Part shown: piece by piece, positions 49,239 to 56,296 of the stretch
How the letters are laid out: the number at the start of each line of letters is the position of its first letter
How positions within the stretch are numbered: the stretch's first letter is position 1
NCBI RefSeq assembly: GCF_016863095.1
Contig: NZ_BOOF01000002.1
Location: 1 to 64,000, forward strand
Direction: 5' to 3'
DNA length: 64,000 nucleotides
Source of the DNA: Microbispora siamensis
GTDB taxonomy: Bacteria; Actinomycetota; Actinomycetes; Streptosporangiales; Streptosporangiaceae
Translations under genes and position numbers: made by a program
The notes under the pieces: model-generated
Database searches by the model: none
Seen by the model: only the letters and a program-made list of their open reading frames with translations
Told to the model about the DNA's origin: nothing

Positions 49239-50473
49239 GACCGCCTCTCGTTCCCTTCGTCCGCCCACACCGGGACCGACAGCTCGATCTCCGTTCCCGC
49301 CCGCGACGAGGTGATCGCCACCGTGCCGCCGAGGTCGGCCACGCGGCCCCGGATCGAGCGGGCCACGCCCATGCGTCCCTCCCGGGCCGCCTGTTCCAGC
49401 CGGCCCTCGGGGATGCCCGGTCCGTCGTCGCGTACGGTGACGACGACCGCGCCGCCGTCCTCCTCCGCGAGTATCCACGCGCGGGTGCCCTCGGGGCAGT
49501 GCCGCACGACGTTGTCGAGGGCCGCGCCGACGGCCGCCGCCACCTCCCGGGCGCTCTCCGGCGGTAGCGGCAGCGGTGTCGCGGGCGCGGACACGATCAC
49601 CCGGGACGTGCCGTACGGCCGCAGCAGGTCACGCAGATCGACCTCGGACTCCGCGGTGAGGTCCGTTCGAGGAGGGATCCCTGCGCCGGCGAGGGGACGG
49701 CGAGCCCGCGCCGGCGACCGGAGCCGGCCGCGAAGACCGGGCGGCGCGGCGGGGGCCGGCGCGTCCGCGACGGGCGGCGCCTGCACCAGCGCCCGCAGCG
49801 CCGCCTCCTGCTCCCCCGCGAGCCTGCCCAGCTCCGCCGCCTCGCCGCCGATCTCCGCGCCCCTGCGCTGCACCAGGGCCAGCACCTGGAGCACCGAGTC
49901 GTGGATGCCCCGGGCCAGCCGCTCCCGCTCGCGGCCCGCTGCCTCGATCCGCGCGGCGCGCCGCATGCGCTCCTCGGCCTCCCGCGCGAGCCGGGCGACG
50001 TGCCCGACGACGACTCCGGCCATGAACATGAGCACGGCGCCGTTCACCGGGATCGAGGCGAGGTCGACCCCGTTGCCGCTGCGCAGCCACAGGTCGGCCG
50101 CCGACATGACCGCGGCGGCGACCGCACCGGCCCGGCGTCCCCGGGCCACGCCGTACGCCAGGACGGGCCCGGCCACCCAGGTCGCCGTGATCGGGATCGC
50201 CCCGGCCAGAATGTCGCCGCGGCTCTGCGCGTACGGCGTGGCCAGCAGGCAGCCCACCGTGACGAGGAGGTCGGCGGCCAGCAGCGGCCCGCGCCGCGCG
50301 GCGGCACGCGGGACGAGCATGACGACCGTCCAGACGGCCATCACGCCGACGACGGCCCAGGCCACGGCGGGACGGGCGTAGCCGCCTGCCCTGAGCACGA
50401 GCAGCGCCGCGTACGCGAGCGACGCCACGCGGAAGACCGCGATCGCCCGCCAGAACGGTCCCTCGATGCCCAT
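49235..50473 (-). CDS. macS: MacS family sensor histidine kinase
   Basis: Membrane histidine kinase paired with MacR. The 412-residue protein has five or six TM segments in the first 165 residues (AIAVFRVASLAYAALLVLRA, AVAWAVVGVMAVWTVVMLV, LLAADLLVTVGCLLATPY, GAIPITATWVAGPVLAYGVA, IPVNGAVLMFMAGVVVGHV), a HisKA_3 domain with phospho-acceptor His in RLARGIHDSVLQVLALVQRRG, and a HATPase domain (ALDNVVRHCPEGTRAWI, VRDDGPGIPEGRLEQAAREGRMGVARSIRGRVADLGG). It translates into macR by a GTGA overlap. A strong hairpin separates it from pfkA upstream. Confidence 0.88.
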   Translation of the reverse strand: MGIEGPFWRAIAVFRVASLAYAALLVLRAGGYARPAVAWAVVGVMAVWTVVMLVPRAAARRGPLLAADLLVTVGCLLATPYAQSRGDILAGAIPITATWVAGPVLAYGVARGRRAGAVAAAVMSAADLWLRSGNGVDLASIPVNGAVLMFMAGVVVGHVARLAREAEERMRRAARIEAAGRERERLARGIHDSVLQVLALVQRRGAEIGGEAAELGRLAGEQEAALRALVQAPPVADAPAPAAPPGLRGRLRSPARARRPLAGAGIPPRTDLTAESEVDLRDLLRPYGTSRVIVSAPATPLPLPPESAREVAAAVGAALDNVVRHCPEGTRAWILAEEDGGAVVVTVRDDGPGIPEGRLEQAAREGRMGVARSIRGRVADLGGTVAITSSRAGTEIELSVPVWADEGNERRS

Positions 50474-50585
50474 CGCGCGGCGCCCTCTCCTGATCGAGTC
50501 CGAGAGGGCCGGGCCCTCCGCTCACATACTCAGGCAATCGCCGCGCCCCCGCGGCTCACATGGCGCCGTTCGGGGCCACGCATGC

Positions 50586-50619
50586 GTACGGCTCCCGCGG
50601 GGCGACGCGGGAGCCGTAC
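50586..50619 (-). terminator. Terminator between pfkA and macS
   Basis: GTACGGCTCCCGCG (50586-50599) pairs perfectly with CGCGGGAGCCGTAC (50606-50619), a 14-bp stem with a 6-nt loop, 40 nt beyond the pfkA stop. Confidence 0.7.
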
Positions 50620-50658
50620 CGGATCGTGCGCGGGCCGTGGTGACGGGCCCGCGACCGA

Positions 50659-51684
50659 TCAGCCGAAGAAGACCTCGGCCTCCTCGTAGCGGGAGGCCGG
50701 CACGGTCTTGAGCTCGGCGGTCGCCTCGGCGAGGGCCACGCGGACGATGTCGGTGCCGCGCAGCGCGACCATCTTGCCGAAGTCGCCCTCGTGCACCGCG
50801 TCGATCGCGCCGAGGCCGAAGCGGGTCGCGAGAACGCGGTCGTAGGCGGTCGGCGTGCCGCCGCGCTGGATGTGGCCGAGGACCGTGGTGCGGGCCTCCT
50901 TGCCGGTGCGCTTCTCGATCTCCTTGGCGAGCATCTCGCCGATGCCGCCGAGGCGCACGTGGCCGAACGCGTCCAGCTCGCCGGTCTGCAGCGCCATCTG
51001 GCCCTCGAGCGGGTGGGCGCCCTCGGCGACGACGATGATCGGCGCGTAGCGGGTCTTGAAGCGCGACTCGACGTAGGCGCAGACCTTCTCGATGTCGAAC
51101 GGCTTCTCCGGGATCAGGATGACGTTGGCGCCGGCGGCCATGCCCGCGTGCAGCGCGATCCAGCCCGCGTGGCGGCCCATGACCTCGCAGATCAGCGCGC
51201 GGTGGTGCGACTCGGCGGTGGTGTGCAGCCGGTCGATGGCCTCCATCGCGATGTTGACCGCGGTGTCGAAGCCGAAGGTGTAGTCGGTGGCGTTGAGGTC
51301 GTTGTCGATCGTCTTGGGCACGCCGACGACCTTCACGTCGCGGTCGAACAGCTGCTTGGCCACGCCCAGCGTGTCCTCACCGCCGATGGCGATGAGCGCG
51401 TCGACACCCTGCGCGGCGAGGTTCTCCTTGATCCGCTCGACGCCGCCCTCGATCTTGATCGGGTTCGTGCGGGAGGAGCCGAGGATCGTGCCGCCGCGCG
51501 GCAGGATGCCCCGAACGGCCTGGATGTCGAGCGGCATGGTGTCGCCCTCCAGAGGGCCACGCCAGCCATCCCGGAATCCGACGAACTCGTGCCCGTACAC
51601 GCCGACGCCCTTGCGGACGACGCCGCGGATGACCGCGTTCAGCCCGGGGCAGTCGCCGCCTCCGGTCAGGACTCCAATACGCAT
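50659..51684 (-). CDS. pfkA: 6-phosphofructokinase (group III, ATP- or PPi-dependent)
   Basis: Phosphorylates fructose 6-phosphate in glycolysis. The 341-residue protein begins RIGVLTGGGDCPGLNAVIRGVV and has DALIAIGGEDTLGVAKQL, VGVPKTIDNDLNATDYTFGFDTAV, EVMGRHAGWIALHAG, IILIPEKPFD-type VILIPEKPFDIEKV and LGHIQRGGTPTAYDRVLATRFG. The GGEDT and PKTIDND motifs are the mixed type seen in actinobacterial enzymes: Lys in PKTIDND suggests PPi use, but Streptomyces enzymes of this type use ATP, so the phosphoryl donor cannot be decided. The ATG at 51684 has GGAGGAAG 8 nt upstream. A DasR-type operator lies about 104 nt upstream. Confidence 0.94.
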   Translation of the reverse strand: MRIGVLTGGGDCPGLNAVIRGVVRKGVGVYGHEFVGFRDGWRGPLEGDTMPLDIQAVRGILPRGGTILGSSRTNPIKIEGGVERIKENLAAQGVDALIAIGGEDTLGVAKQLFDRDVKVVGVPKTIDNDLNATDYTFGFDTAVNIAMEAIDRLHTTAESHHRALICEVMGRHAGWIALHAGMAAGANVILIPEKPFDIEKVCAYVESRFKTRYAPIIVVAEGAHPLEGQMALQTGELDAFGHVRLGGIGEMLAKEIEKRTGKEARTTVLGHIQRGGTPTAYDRVLATRFGLGAIDAVHEGDFGKMVALRGTDIVRVALAEATAELKTVPASRYEEAEVFFG

Positions 51685-51787
51685 GACGGGTTCTTCCTCC
51701 ATCTGGGATTACGCGTGGAATGGCGCGGCCGGCCCGACGCAGACCCCGGCGCTCCACCGCACCGCATTCTGCACGAGCCTATCTCAA

Positions 51788-51799
51788 TGGTCTAGACCA
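51788..51799. promoter_or_regulatory. DasR-type operator (dre site) upstream of pfkA
   Basis: TGGTCTAGACCA is a perfect 12-bp palindrome identical to the core of the Streptomyces dre consensus bound by the GntR/HutC regulator DasR. On the minus strand it lies immediately upstream of a TAGGCT box (about 51776-51781) that could be the -10 of pfkA, a position suited to repression. The divergent MarR-GNAT gene starts 149 nt away on the other side. Confidence 0.6.
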
Positions 51800-51902
51800 A
51801 AAGGAGAGGCTACGCCACCCGGCCGACCAGACCAACTCAGTCTCGCACGGCGAGACCGCACGCGTCGTGAGAGGCGTCTTCCCAACCGGTCGCCGCGGCC
51901 CT

Positions 51903-51923
51903 ATGTTTGACTCCGTCAAACAT
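51903..51923. promoter_or_regulatory. Perfect 9-3-9 palindrome upstream of the MarR-GNAT gene
   Basis: ATGTTTGAC (51903-51911) and GTCAAACAT (51915-51923) are perfect inverted repeats separated by TCC, ending 24 nt before the start codon of a MarR-domain gene. The size and place fit an autoregulatory MarR operator. The ATG in the left arm also opens an in-frame extension of the gene, which I reject as start. Confidence 0.65.
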
Positions 51924-51947
51924 TTCCTTGAGTTAGGCAAGGGAAAA

Positions 51948-52856
51948 ATGGACATCGTTCCGGAAGTCCGCGCGTTCAACCGCTTCTACACGTCCGTCAT
52001 CGGCGTGCTCGGGGCGGGAATGCACGACACCCCCTACTCCCTGACCGAGGCGCGGGTGCTGTTCGAACTCGGCACCCGGGAGGCGGCCGACGCCGCCGAC
52101 CTCCGCGGCATGCTCGGTCTCGACCCCGGCTACCTGAGCCGGATCCTCACCAGGTTCGAGAGCGACGGGCTCGTGTCCCGGGAGCGGTCGACCGAGGACG
52201 CCCGCCGCCAGGTCGTACGGCTCACCGCCAAGGGCCGCGACACCTTCGCCATGCTCGACCGGCGCTCGGGCGCCGAGATCGAGACCCTGCTGGCGAAGCT
52301 GACCGATCCCGAACGCCGGCGGCTCGTCTCCGCGATGGGCACCGTGCGGAGCCTGCTCGAGCCCGCCGAGCGGCGCGAGCCGTACGTGATCAGGCCGCCG
52401 CGGGCGGGCGACCTCGGCTGGGTGGTGCACCGGCACGGGGTCCTCTACAGCGAGGAGTACGGCTGGGGCGCCGCGTTCGAGGCCCTGGTCGCGCGGATCG
52501 TCGCCGAGTACGTCGAGAACCACGACCCCCGCAGGGAGGCGGGCTGGATCGCCGAGGTACGCGGCGAGCCGGTGGGATGCGTCTTCTGCGTCCGCAAGGA
52601 CGACACGACGGCCCAGCTCCGCCTGCTGCTGGTCGAGCCGTCCGCGCGCGGCATGGGCATCGGCGGGCGGCTGGTCGAGGAGTGCCTGCGCTTCGCCACG
52701 GCGGCCGGCTACCGGCGGATCATGCTCTGGACCCGCGACACGCTCGCGAGCGCCCGCCGGATCTACCAGGCCGCGGGGTTCGAACTGGTGGAGCAGCACC
52801 CGGGCGAGGAATCGGGGATCCCCGTCAACGAGCAGATATGGGCCAGAGACCTGTGA
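51948..52856 (+). CDS. MarR-GNAT fusion: HTH regulator with acetyltransferase domain
   Basis: Two domains in 302 residues. Residues 1-140 are a MarR winged helix: AFNRFYTSVIGVLGAG, YSLTEARVLFELGTREAADAADLRGMLGLDPGYLSRILTRFESDGLVSRERSTEDARRQVVRLTAKGRDTF. Residues 150-302 are a GNAT acetyltransferase: IRPPRAGDLGWVVHRHGVLYSEEYGW, AQLRLLLVEPSARGMGIGGRLVEECLRFA with the acetyl-CoA loop, and RRIYQAAGFELVEQHPGEE. Fusions of this type occur in several bacteria but their substrates are mostly unknown. The ATG at 51948 has AAGGGA just upstream and follows a perfect palindrome, so it probably controls itself, perhaps tuned by acetyl-CoA or an acetylated ligand. Confidence 0.9.
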   Translation: MDIVPEVRAFNRFYTSVIGVLGAGMHDTPYSLTEARVLFELGTREAADAADLRGMLGLDPGYLSRILTRFESDGLVSRERSTEDARRQVVRLTAKGRDTFAMLDRRSGAEIETLLAKLTDPERRRLVSAMGTVRSLLEPAERREPYVIRPPRAGDLGWVVHRHGVLYSEEYGWGAAFEALVARIVAEYVENHDPRREAGWIAEVRGEPVGCVFCVRKDDTTAQLRLLLVEPSARGMGIGGRLVEECLRFATAAGYRRIMLWTRDTLASARRIYQAAGFELVEQHPGEESGIPVNEQIWARDL

Positions 52857-52895
52857 CCTTCCTGGCCCGTCCGGGCGGTCCGTACCATGATCCCC

Positions 52896-53639
52896 ATGCG
52901 GCGAGTGGTGTGGCGGGGCGCGGGAGCGGTCGCCCTCGCGGTGTGCGTGGCCGGGAGCACGGCGGGATGCACGACCGCGGCTGAGCACGCACCGCCCGCC
53001 CACCCGCCGTCCGTCGGCCACACGGCCGGGGCTCAGGCCCCGGCCGCGCACAGCGTGGTGAAGGTCTGGGGGTTCGCCTCTTCCTGCGGCCGGCGGACGG
53101 AGGCGACCGGGTTCGTCTACGCGCCCGAGAGGATCCTGCTCAACGCCCACACCGTGGCGGGAGTGGACCGCGACCTGGAGGTGGTCCTCGACGACGGGCG
53201 GCGGTTCGCCGCGCGGGTGGTGGCCTTCGACCCTGAGGTCGACGCCGCCGTCCTGCGGGCACCGGGGCTCACCGCCCGGCCGCTGCGGCTCACGAAGGCC
53301 GCGAGGACCACCGCTGTGGTCGTCGGCTACCGCAAGGGCGCGGCCGCCCCGGCCGTGCTTCCCGCCACGGTGCGGCCGGATGAGCCCGCCGAGTCGTACG
53401 ACATCTACAACCGCAGACGGGTGTCGCGACAAGTCCACCGCTTCCAGGGCGCGGCCATCACACCCGGCATGTCGGGCGCGCCGCTCGTCACCCGTGGGGA
53501 CCGGGCGATGGGCATGGTCTTCGCGGCGGACATGGACAGGGCCGACGTCGGCTACGCGCTCACCGCCGCCCAGATCGAGGCGGTCGCGGCGGCGGGCGAG
53601 AACGCCACCGCCGCCGTGCCGCACGGCCCCTGCTCCTGA
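52896..53639 (+). CDS. Exported trypsin-like serine protease resembling the MarP protease domain
   Basis: Extracytoplasmic protease candidate. The 247-residue protein has a signal sequence (VVWRGAGAVALAVCVAGSTAGC) ending in a weak lipobox (Cys25; Thr at -3 is atypical), a Pro/Ala/His linker, and a chymotrypsin-like domain with His85 (LLNAHTVAGV), Asp116 (VDAAVLRA) and Ser193 (TPGMSGAPLVTRG). The usual GNSGGP reads GMSGAP. Cys64 and Cys246 could form a disulphide. The order of motifs and the HTVAG/DAAVL spacing resemble the periplasmic domain of mycobacterial MarP, here without its four TM helices. I use the ATG at 52896, 7 nt after TACCAT (leaderless type), not that at 52887. Confidence 0.82.
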   Translation: MRRVVWRGAGAVALAVCVAGSTAGCTTAAEHAPPAHPPSVGHTAGAQAPAAHSVVKVWGFASSCGRRTEATGFVYAPERILLNAHTVAGVDRDLEVVLDDGRRFAARVVAFDPEVDAAVLRAPGLTARPLRLTKAARTTAVVVGYRKGAAAPAVLPATVRPDEPAESYDIYNRRRVSRQVHRFQGAAITPGMSGAPLVTRGDRAMGMVFAADMDRADVGYALTAAQIEAVAAAGENATAAVPHGPCS

Positions 53640-53756
53640 CAGCGAGAGCACGACGGGCGCCTTGCCGCGTCCGGCGGTACGAGACGCGCCCGTCGCCCGG
53701 CCGGGTGCCGCCCGCCGAGCATGCCCGGCATCCGGAACGACTGCCGGTTCGCCGGC

Positions 53757-54896
53757 TCAAGCGCGGACGAGATCGCGGAACGGCCCGCGGACCTCGACGG
53801 TCACGGCGCCAGGAGCGGGCCTGCCCCCCTGCGGTTCTGGGCCGGCATCCCGCGGTGGCCGGCAGGAGAAGTAGAGCCTGTCGCCGGCCGGGGACATCGA
53901 GGGGCCGGCGACGGTCCAGCCTCCCGTGAGGCGCAGGAACGGCACCGCCCGGTCCCCGGCGAGGAGGGTGATCTCGCCGTTCTCACCGCCGCCGGACCGG
54001 CGGGCGGTGTCGTGCGACACCGTCAGGCACTCGCGGGCGGCGTCGTACGCCCACACCCGGCCGTCGCCCTCGGTGACGAACCACACCAGGCCGTCGGCAT
54101 AGTGACAGTCACCGCCGCCCGCGAACCTCCTGGCGCCTTTCACCTGCTCGCGCAGGGGCACATGGTCAGGGAGGGCCGGGATCGGCACCCGCGCCCAGGC
54201 CACGGACTCCTCGCCGGGGGCGCCGGTCATCACCTCCAGCACACCCGTCGTGAGGTCGCCCCAGTCGTCCGGGCGGAACCGGTACAGGCATCCGTCCGGC
54301 TCCCCTTCGGTGAGGTAGACGACGCCGCGGTCGGGGTCGCAGGCCACGCCGCCGTGGGTGAACAGGCCCATCGCGAGCCGGGGCATGGGGGCGCGCAGGC
54401 CGTACGGGTCGCATTCGAAGACCCGGCCGTACGGCGTCCGCTCGCCCGACACCCAGGTGCGCCACGGTGTCGCGGCGCCGGCTCCGCTGCGGTCGGCGCC
54501 GGACAGGATGCGATATCCGCCGCGCAGGGCGCCGTCCGGCGCGAAGCGCAGCGCCGTGACGCCGCCGAGCAGCGGCAGCGCGCAGTTGGACACGTATATC
54601 CAGCCGTCCCCGTCCGGGAAGCATCCGCCGCCGTCCGGGGCCGCGTGCCAGACGACTCCCCCGGCCCGCTCTCCCGACCGCGCCACGATCCGGACGGCGA
54701 AGCCGGGCGGCAGGGCCCGCAGCACGTCCGGTGGGAAGGGGCCGTCCGGATCCCCCTGACCGTCCGGATCCCCCTGCCCGTACGGCTCGCTCCGGCCGGG
54801 CGGCTCGCGCCCGTCGCCGGGCCGTGCGAACGCCGCGCGCCACAACGCTCCCGGCAGCGCCGAGAGCGCCGCCGATCGGACGGAAGTACCCTGCAC
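53757..54896 (-). CDS. PhoX-like (DUF839) beta-propeller protein
   Basis: Related to the PhoX alkaline phosphatase family, which uses Ca and Fe in a beta-propeller. The 379-residue protein has GGVVWHAAPDGGGCFPDGDGWIYVSNCAL, GGVTALRF, TPWRTWVSGERTPYGRVFECDPYG, FTHGGVACDPDRGVVYLTEGEPDGCLYRF, FAGGGDCHYADGLVWFVTEGDGRVWAYD and GPSMSPAGDRLYFSCRP, typical propeller blades of this family. The N-terminus carries a doubled QGDPDG. There is no clear signal peptide or Tat motif, so location is uncertain; catalytic competence cannot be judged. I chose the GTG at 54896 with GAGGAGG 9 nt upstream; an ATG at 54929 is the alternative. Confidence 0.78.
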   Translation of the reverse strand: MQGTSVRSAALSALPGALWRAAFARPGDGREPPGRSEPYGQGDPDGQGDPDGPFPPDVLRALPPGFAVRIVARSGERAGGVVWHAAPDGGGCFPDGDGWIYVSNCALPLLGGVTALRFAPDGALRGGYRILSGADRSGAGAATPWRTWVSGERTPYGRVFECDPYGLRAPMPRLAMGLFTHGGVACDPDRGVVYLTEGEPDGCLYRFRPDDWGDLTTGVLEVMTGAPGEESVAWARVPIPALPDHVPLREQVKGARRFAGGGDCHYADGLVWFVTEGDGRVWAYDAARECLTVSHDTARRSGGGENGEITLLAGDRAVPFLRLTGGWTVAGPSMSPAGDRLYFSCRPPRDAGPEPQGGRPAPGAVTVEVRGPFRDLVRA

Positions 54897-55025
54897 CGCT
54901 GACCGCCTCCTCGACCTGCCCCTGGTCATGCCGGTCCGGCCCCCGGCGGGCCGTTCTCTCGTTCCGCACGGCCGCCGAGCCCGGGCCGGGCGGGGGCCGC
55001 CCGCTCCCCCTACCCGCCCGGCGAG

Positions 55026-55277
55026 CTAACGACCGGGTCGTGCTGTCCCACGTCTACGTGTCGGGCGTCCACTTGTCCGGGTCTTCGTTGTCCGGCGTCT
55101 TCTCGCCCCGCGTCTTCTTGCCCCGCGTCTTCTTCTCCCGCGGCGGCACGTCGCACACGTCGCGGGCGCCCAGTCGACCCGTCCCATGTGAACGGCGGGA
55201 GAAGCGGCGTCCCTCGCCGAGACGAACTCTTCGAAAACCGTGGCGCCGCATGACGGAGACGACGTTGACAGTGTCAT
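55026..55277 (-). pseudogene. Small coding-like island, possibly a frameshifted gene remnant
   Basis: In the 370-nt gap between the PhoX-like and MerR-like genes, the minus strand shows coding-like third positions in two successive frames. An ATG at 55277 opens a frame with TVFEEFVSARDAA, reminiscent of the N-terminus of SigE-family sigma factors. Past a 9-nt duplication (GCGACGTGT/GCGACGTGC) the high GC3 signal moves to another frame encoding REKKTRGKKTRGEKTPDNEDPDKW and a stop at 55054. A frameshift in a short gene would explain this, but chance cannot be excluded at this size. Confidence 0.3.
55096..55140. repeat. Three tandem 15-nt repeats
   Basis: CGTCTTCTCGCCCCG, CGTCTTCTTGCCCCG and CGTCTTCTTCTCCCG lie head to tail (55096-55140). 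Read on the minus strand they encode a five-residue (K/E)KTRG-like repeat, in frame with the high-GC3 tail of the small coding-like island. Confidence 0.75.
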
Positions 55278-55294
55278 CGTGACAGTGTCATTGT
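55265..55294 (+). promoter_or_regulatory. Promoter and tandem palindromes of the MerR-like/VIT-VWA operon
   Basis: TGACAGTGTCA, an 11-bp palindrome, occurs at 55266-55276 and 55280-55290 (14-nt period). The first overlaps a perfect -35 TTGACA (55265-55270); a CATTGT box follows after 18 nt, a wide spacer typical of MerR-controlled promoters, and the ATG comes 6 nt later. GGAGG lies too close to the ATG to act as a ribosome-binding site. Confidence 0.6.
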
Positions 55295-55300
55295 GGAGGC

Positions 55301-56296
55301 ATGAGCGATACCTGGACGATCGGCGAACTGGCGGAGCGGGCGGCGGGCCTGCTCGGCCAGGAGCGGCGTGACGACGGCCAGGAGCCTCGCGACAGCGGTC
55401 CGGAGTCGCGCGTCAACGGCAGGGTCCGCGAGGTGCCGAACGAACGTCTCATCCGCTGGTATACGACCATCGGGTTGCTCGACCCTCCGCTGGGCCGGCG
55501 CGGCCGGGTCGCCCTCTATGGCCGCCGTCACCTGCTCCAGCTCGTGGCCGTGAAGCGCCGTCAGGCGGACGGCCTGTCCATCGCCGCCATCCAGGCGGAG
55601 CTGGCGGGCGCGACCGACGCCATGCTCCAGCGCGCCGCCGGGCTCACCGGGCCGCCGTCCGAGCCGCCATCCGGGCCGGCGCCCCGGCCGCTCGTCCCGC
55701 CTTCCCCGCGCGGCCCGGCGGCCCCGGCCGCCGTGAGCCACCTCTTGGACACGCCCGATACTGCGACACCGCCGGCGCCTGATCGGGGCGGGACGAGGCC
55801 GGAAGAGGGCACCCCGCCCGCCGTTCCGGACGTCGCGCGGCCGGCGGCACGCGACCGCTTCTGGGTGCGCCCGGCCTCATCCGCCGCCACAGCGGCCTCC
55901 GGCCACTTCCCGGCCGATCCTGCCGATGCCGTCACCGCGCCTTCCGTGGCATCGGGCCCGGCCGGCTCCCCTCCTGATCCCGTCGCATTCCCGGGAGATC
56001 TCCTGCCGGTCGCGGCGCCTCCGCGGGATGAGAGGCCGCGCGCCGCGCGGGGAAACGTCCCGCACGCGGACGTCGTGCACGGTGTGCGGCTCGCACCCGG
56101 GGTGACGGTCCTGCTCGACCCGGCCCACCGGGTCCCGGACGGTCACGAGGTGGCCGCGCTGCGCCGGGCCGCGGCGCCGCTCCTCTCGGCCCTCGCCACG
56201 CTCGGCCTGGCCGGGCCGTTCGAGGGCGCCCATCAGACCGACGACGCCTCGGCACTCGATCCACATGCTTCCGACGCTGAAGGGATGACGTCATGA
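55301..56296 (+). CDS. MerR-like regulator with long Pro/Ala-rich linker
   Basis: DNA-binding regulator of unknown signal. Residues 1-110 form a MerR-type winged helix: WTIGELAERAAGLLG, an insertion of about 25 acidic/polar residues between the first helices, then NERLIRWYTTIGLLDPPLGRRGRVALYGRRHLLQLVAVKRRQADGLSIAAIQAEL. About 140 residues of Pro/Ala/Gly-rich, probably disordered sequence follow. A short C-terminal domain (GVRLAPGVTVLLDPAHRVPDGHEVAALRRAAAPLLSALATLGL) may be the sensing or dimerising part. It overlaps the VIT/VWA gene by 4 nt (ATGA), so the two are co-translated. Two tandem palindromes at its promoter suggest autoregulation. Confidence 0.85.
   Translation: MSDTWTIGELAERAAGLLGQERRDDGQEPRDSGPESRVNGRVREVPNERLIRWYTTIGLLDPPLGRRGRVALYGRRHLLQLVAVKRRQADGLSIAAIQAELAGATDAMLQRAAGLTGPPSEPPSGPAPRPLVPPSPRGPAAPAAVSHLLDTPDTATPPAPDRGGTRPEEGTPPAVPDVARPAARDRFWVRPASSAATAASGHFPADPADAVTAPSVASGPAGSPPDPVAFPGDLLPVAAPPRDERPRAARGNVPHADVVHGVRLAPGVTVLLDPAHRVPDGHEVAALRRAAAPLLSALATLGLAGPFEGAHQTDDASALDPHASDAEGMTS

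Noticed and set aside
51903-51947. An in-frame ATG extending the MarR-GNAT protein by 15 residues
   Set aside because: The ATG lies in the left arm of the perfect palindrome and has no ribosome-binding site; the downstream ATG has AAGGGA.
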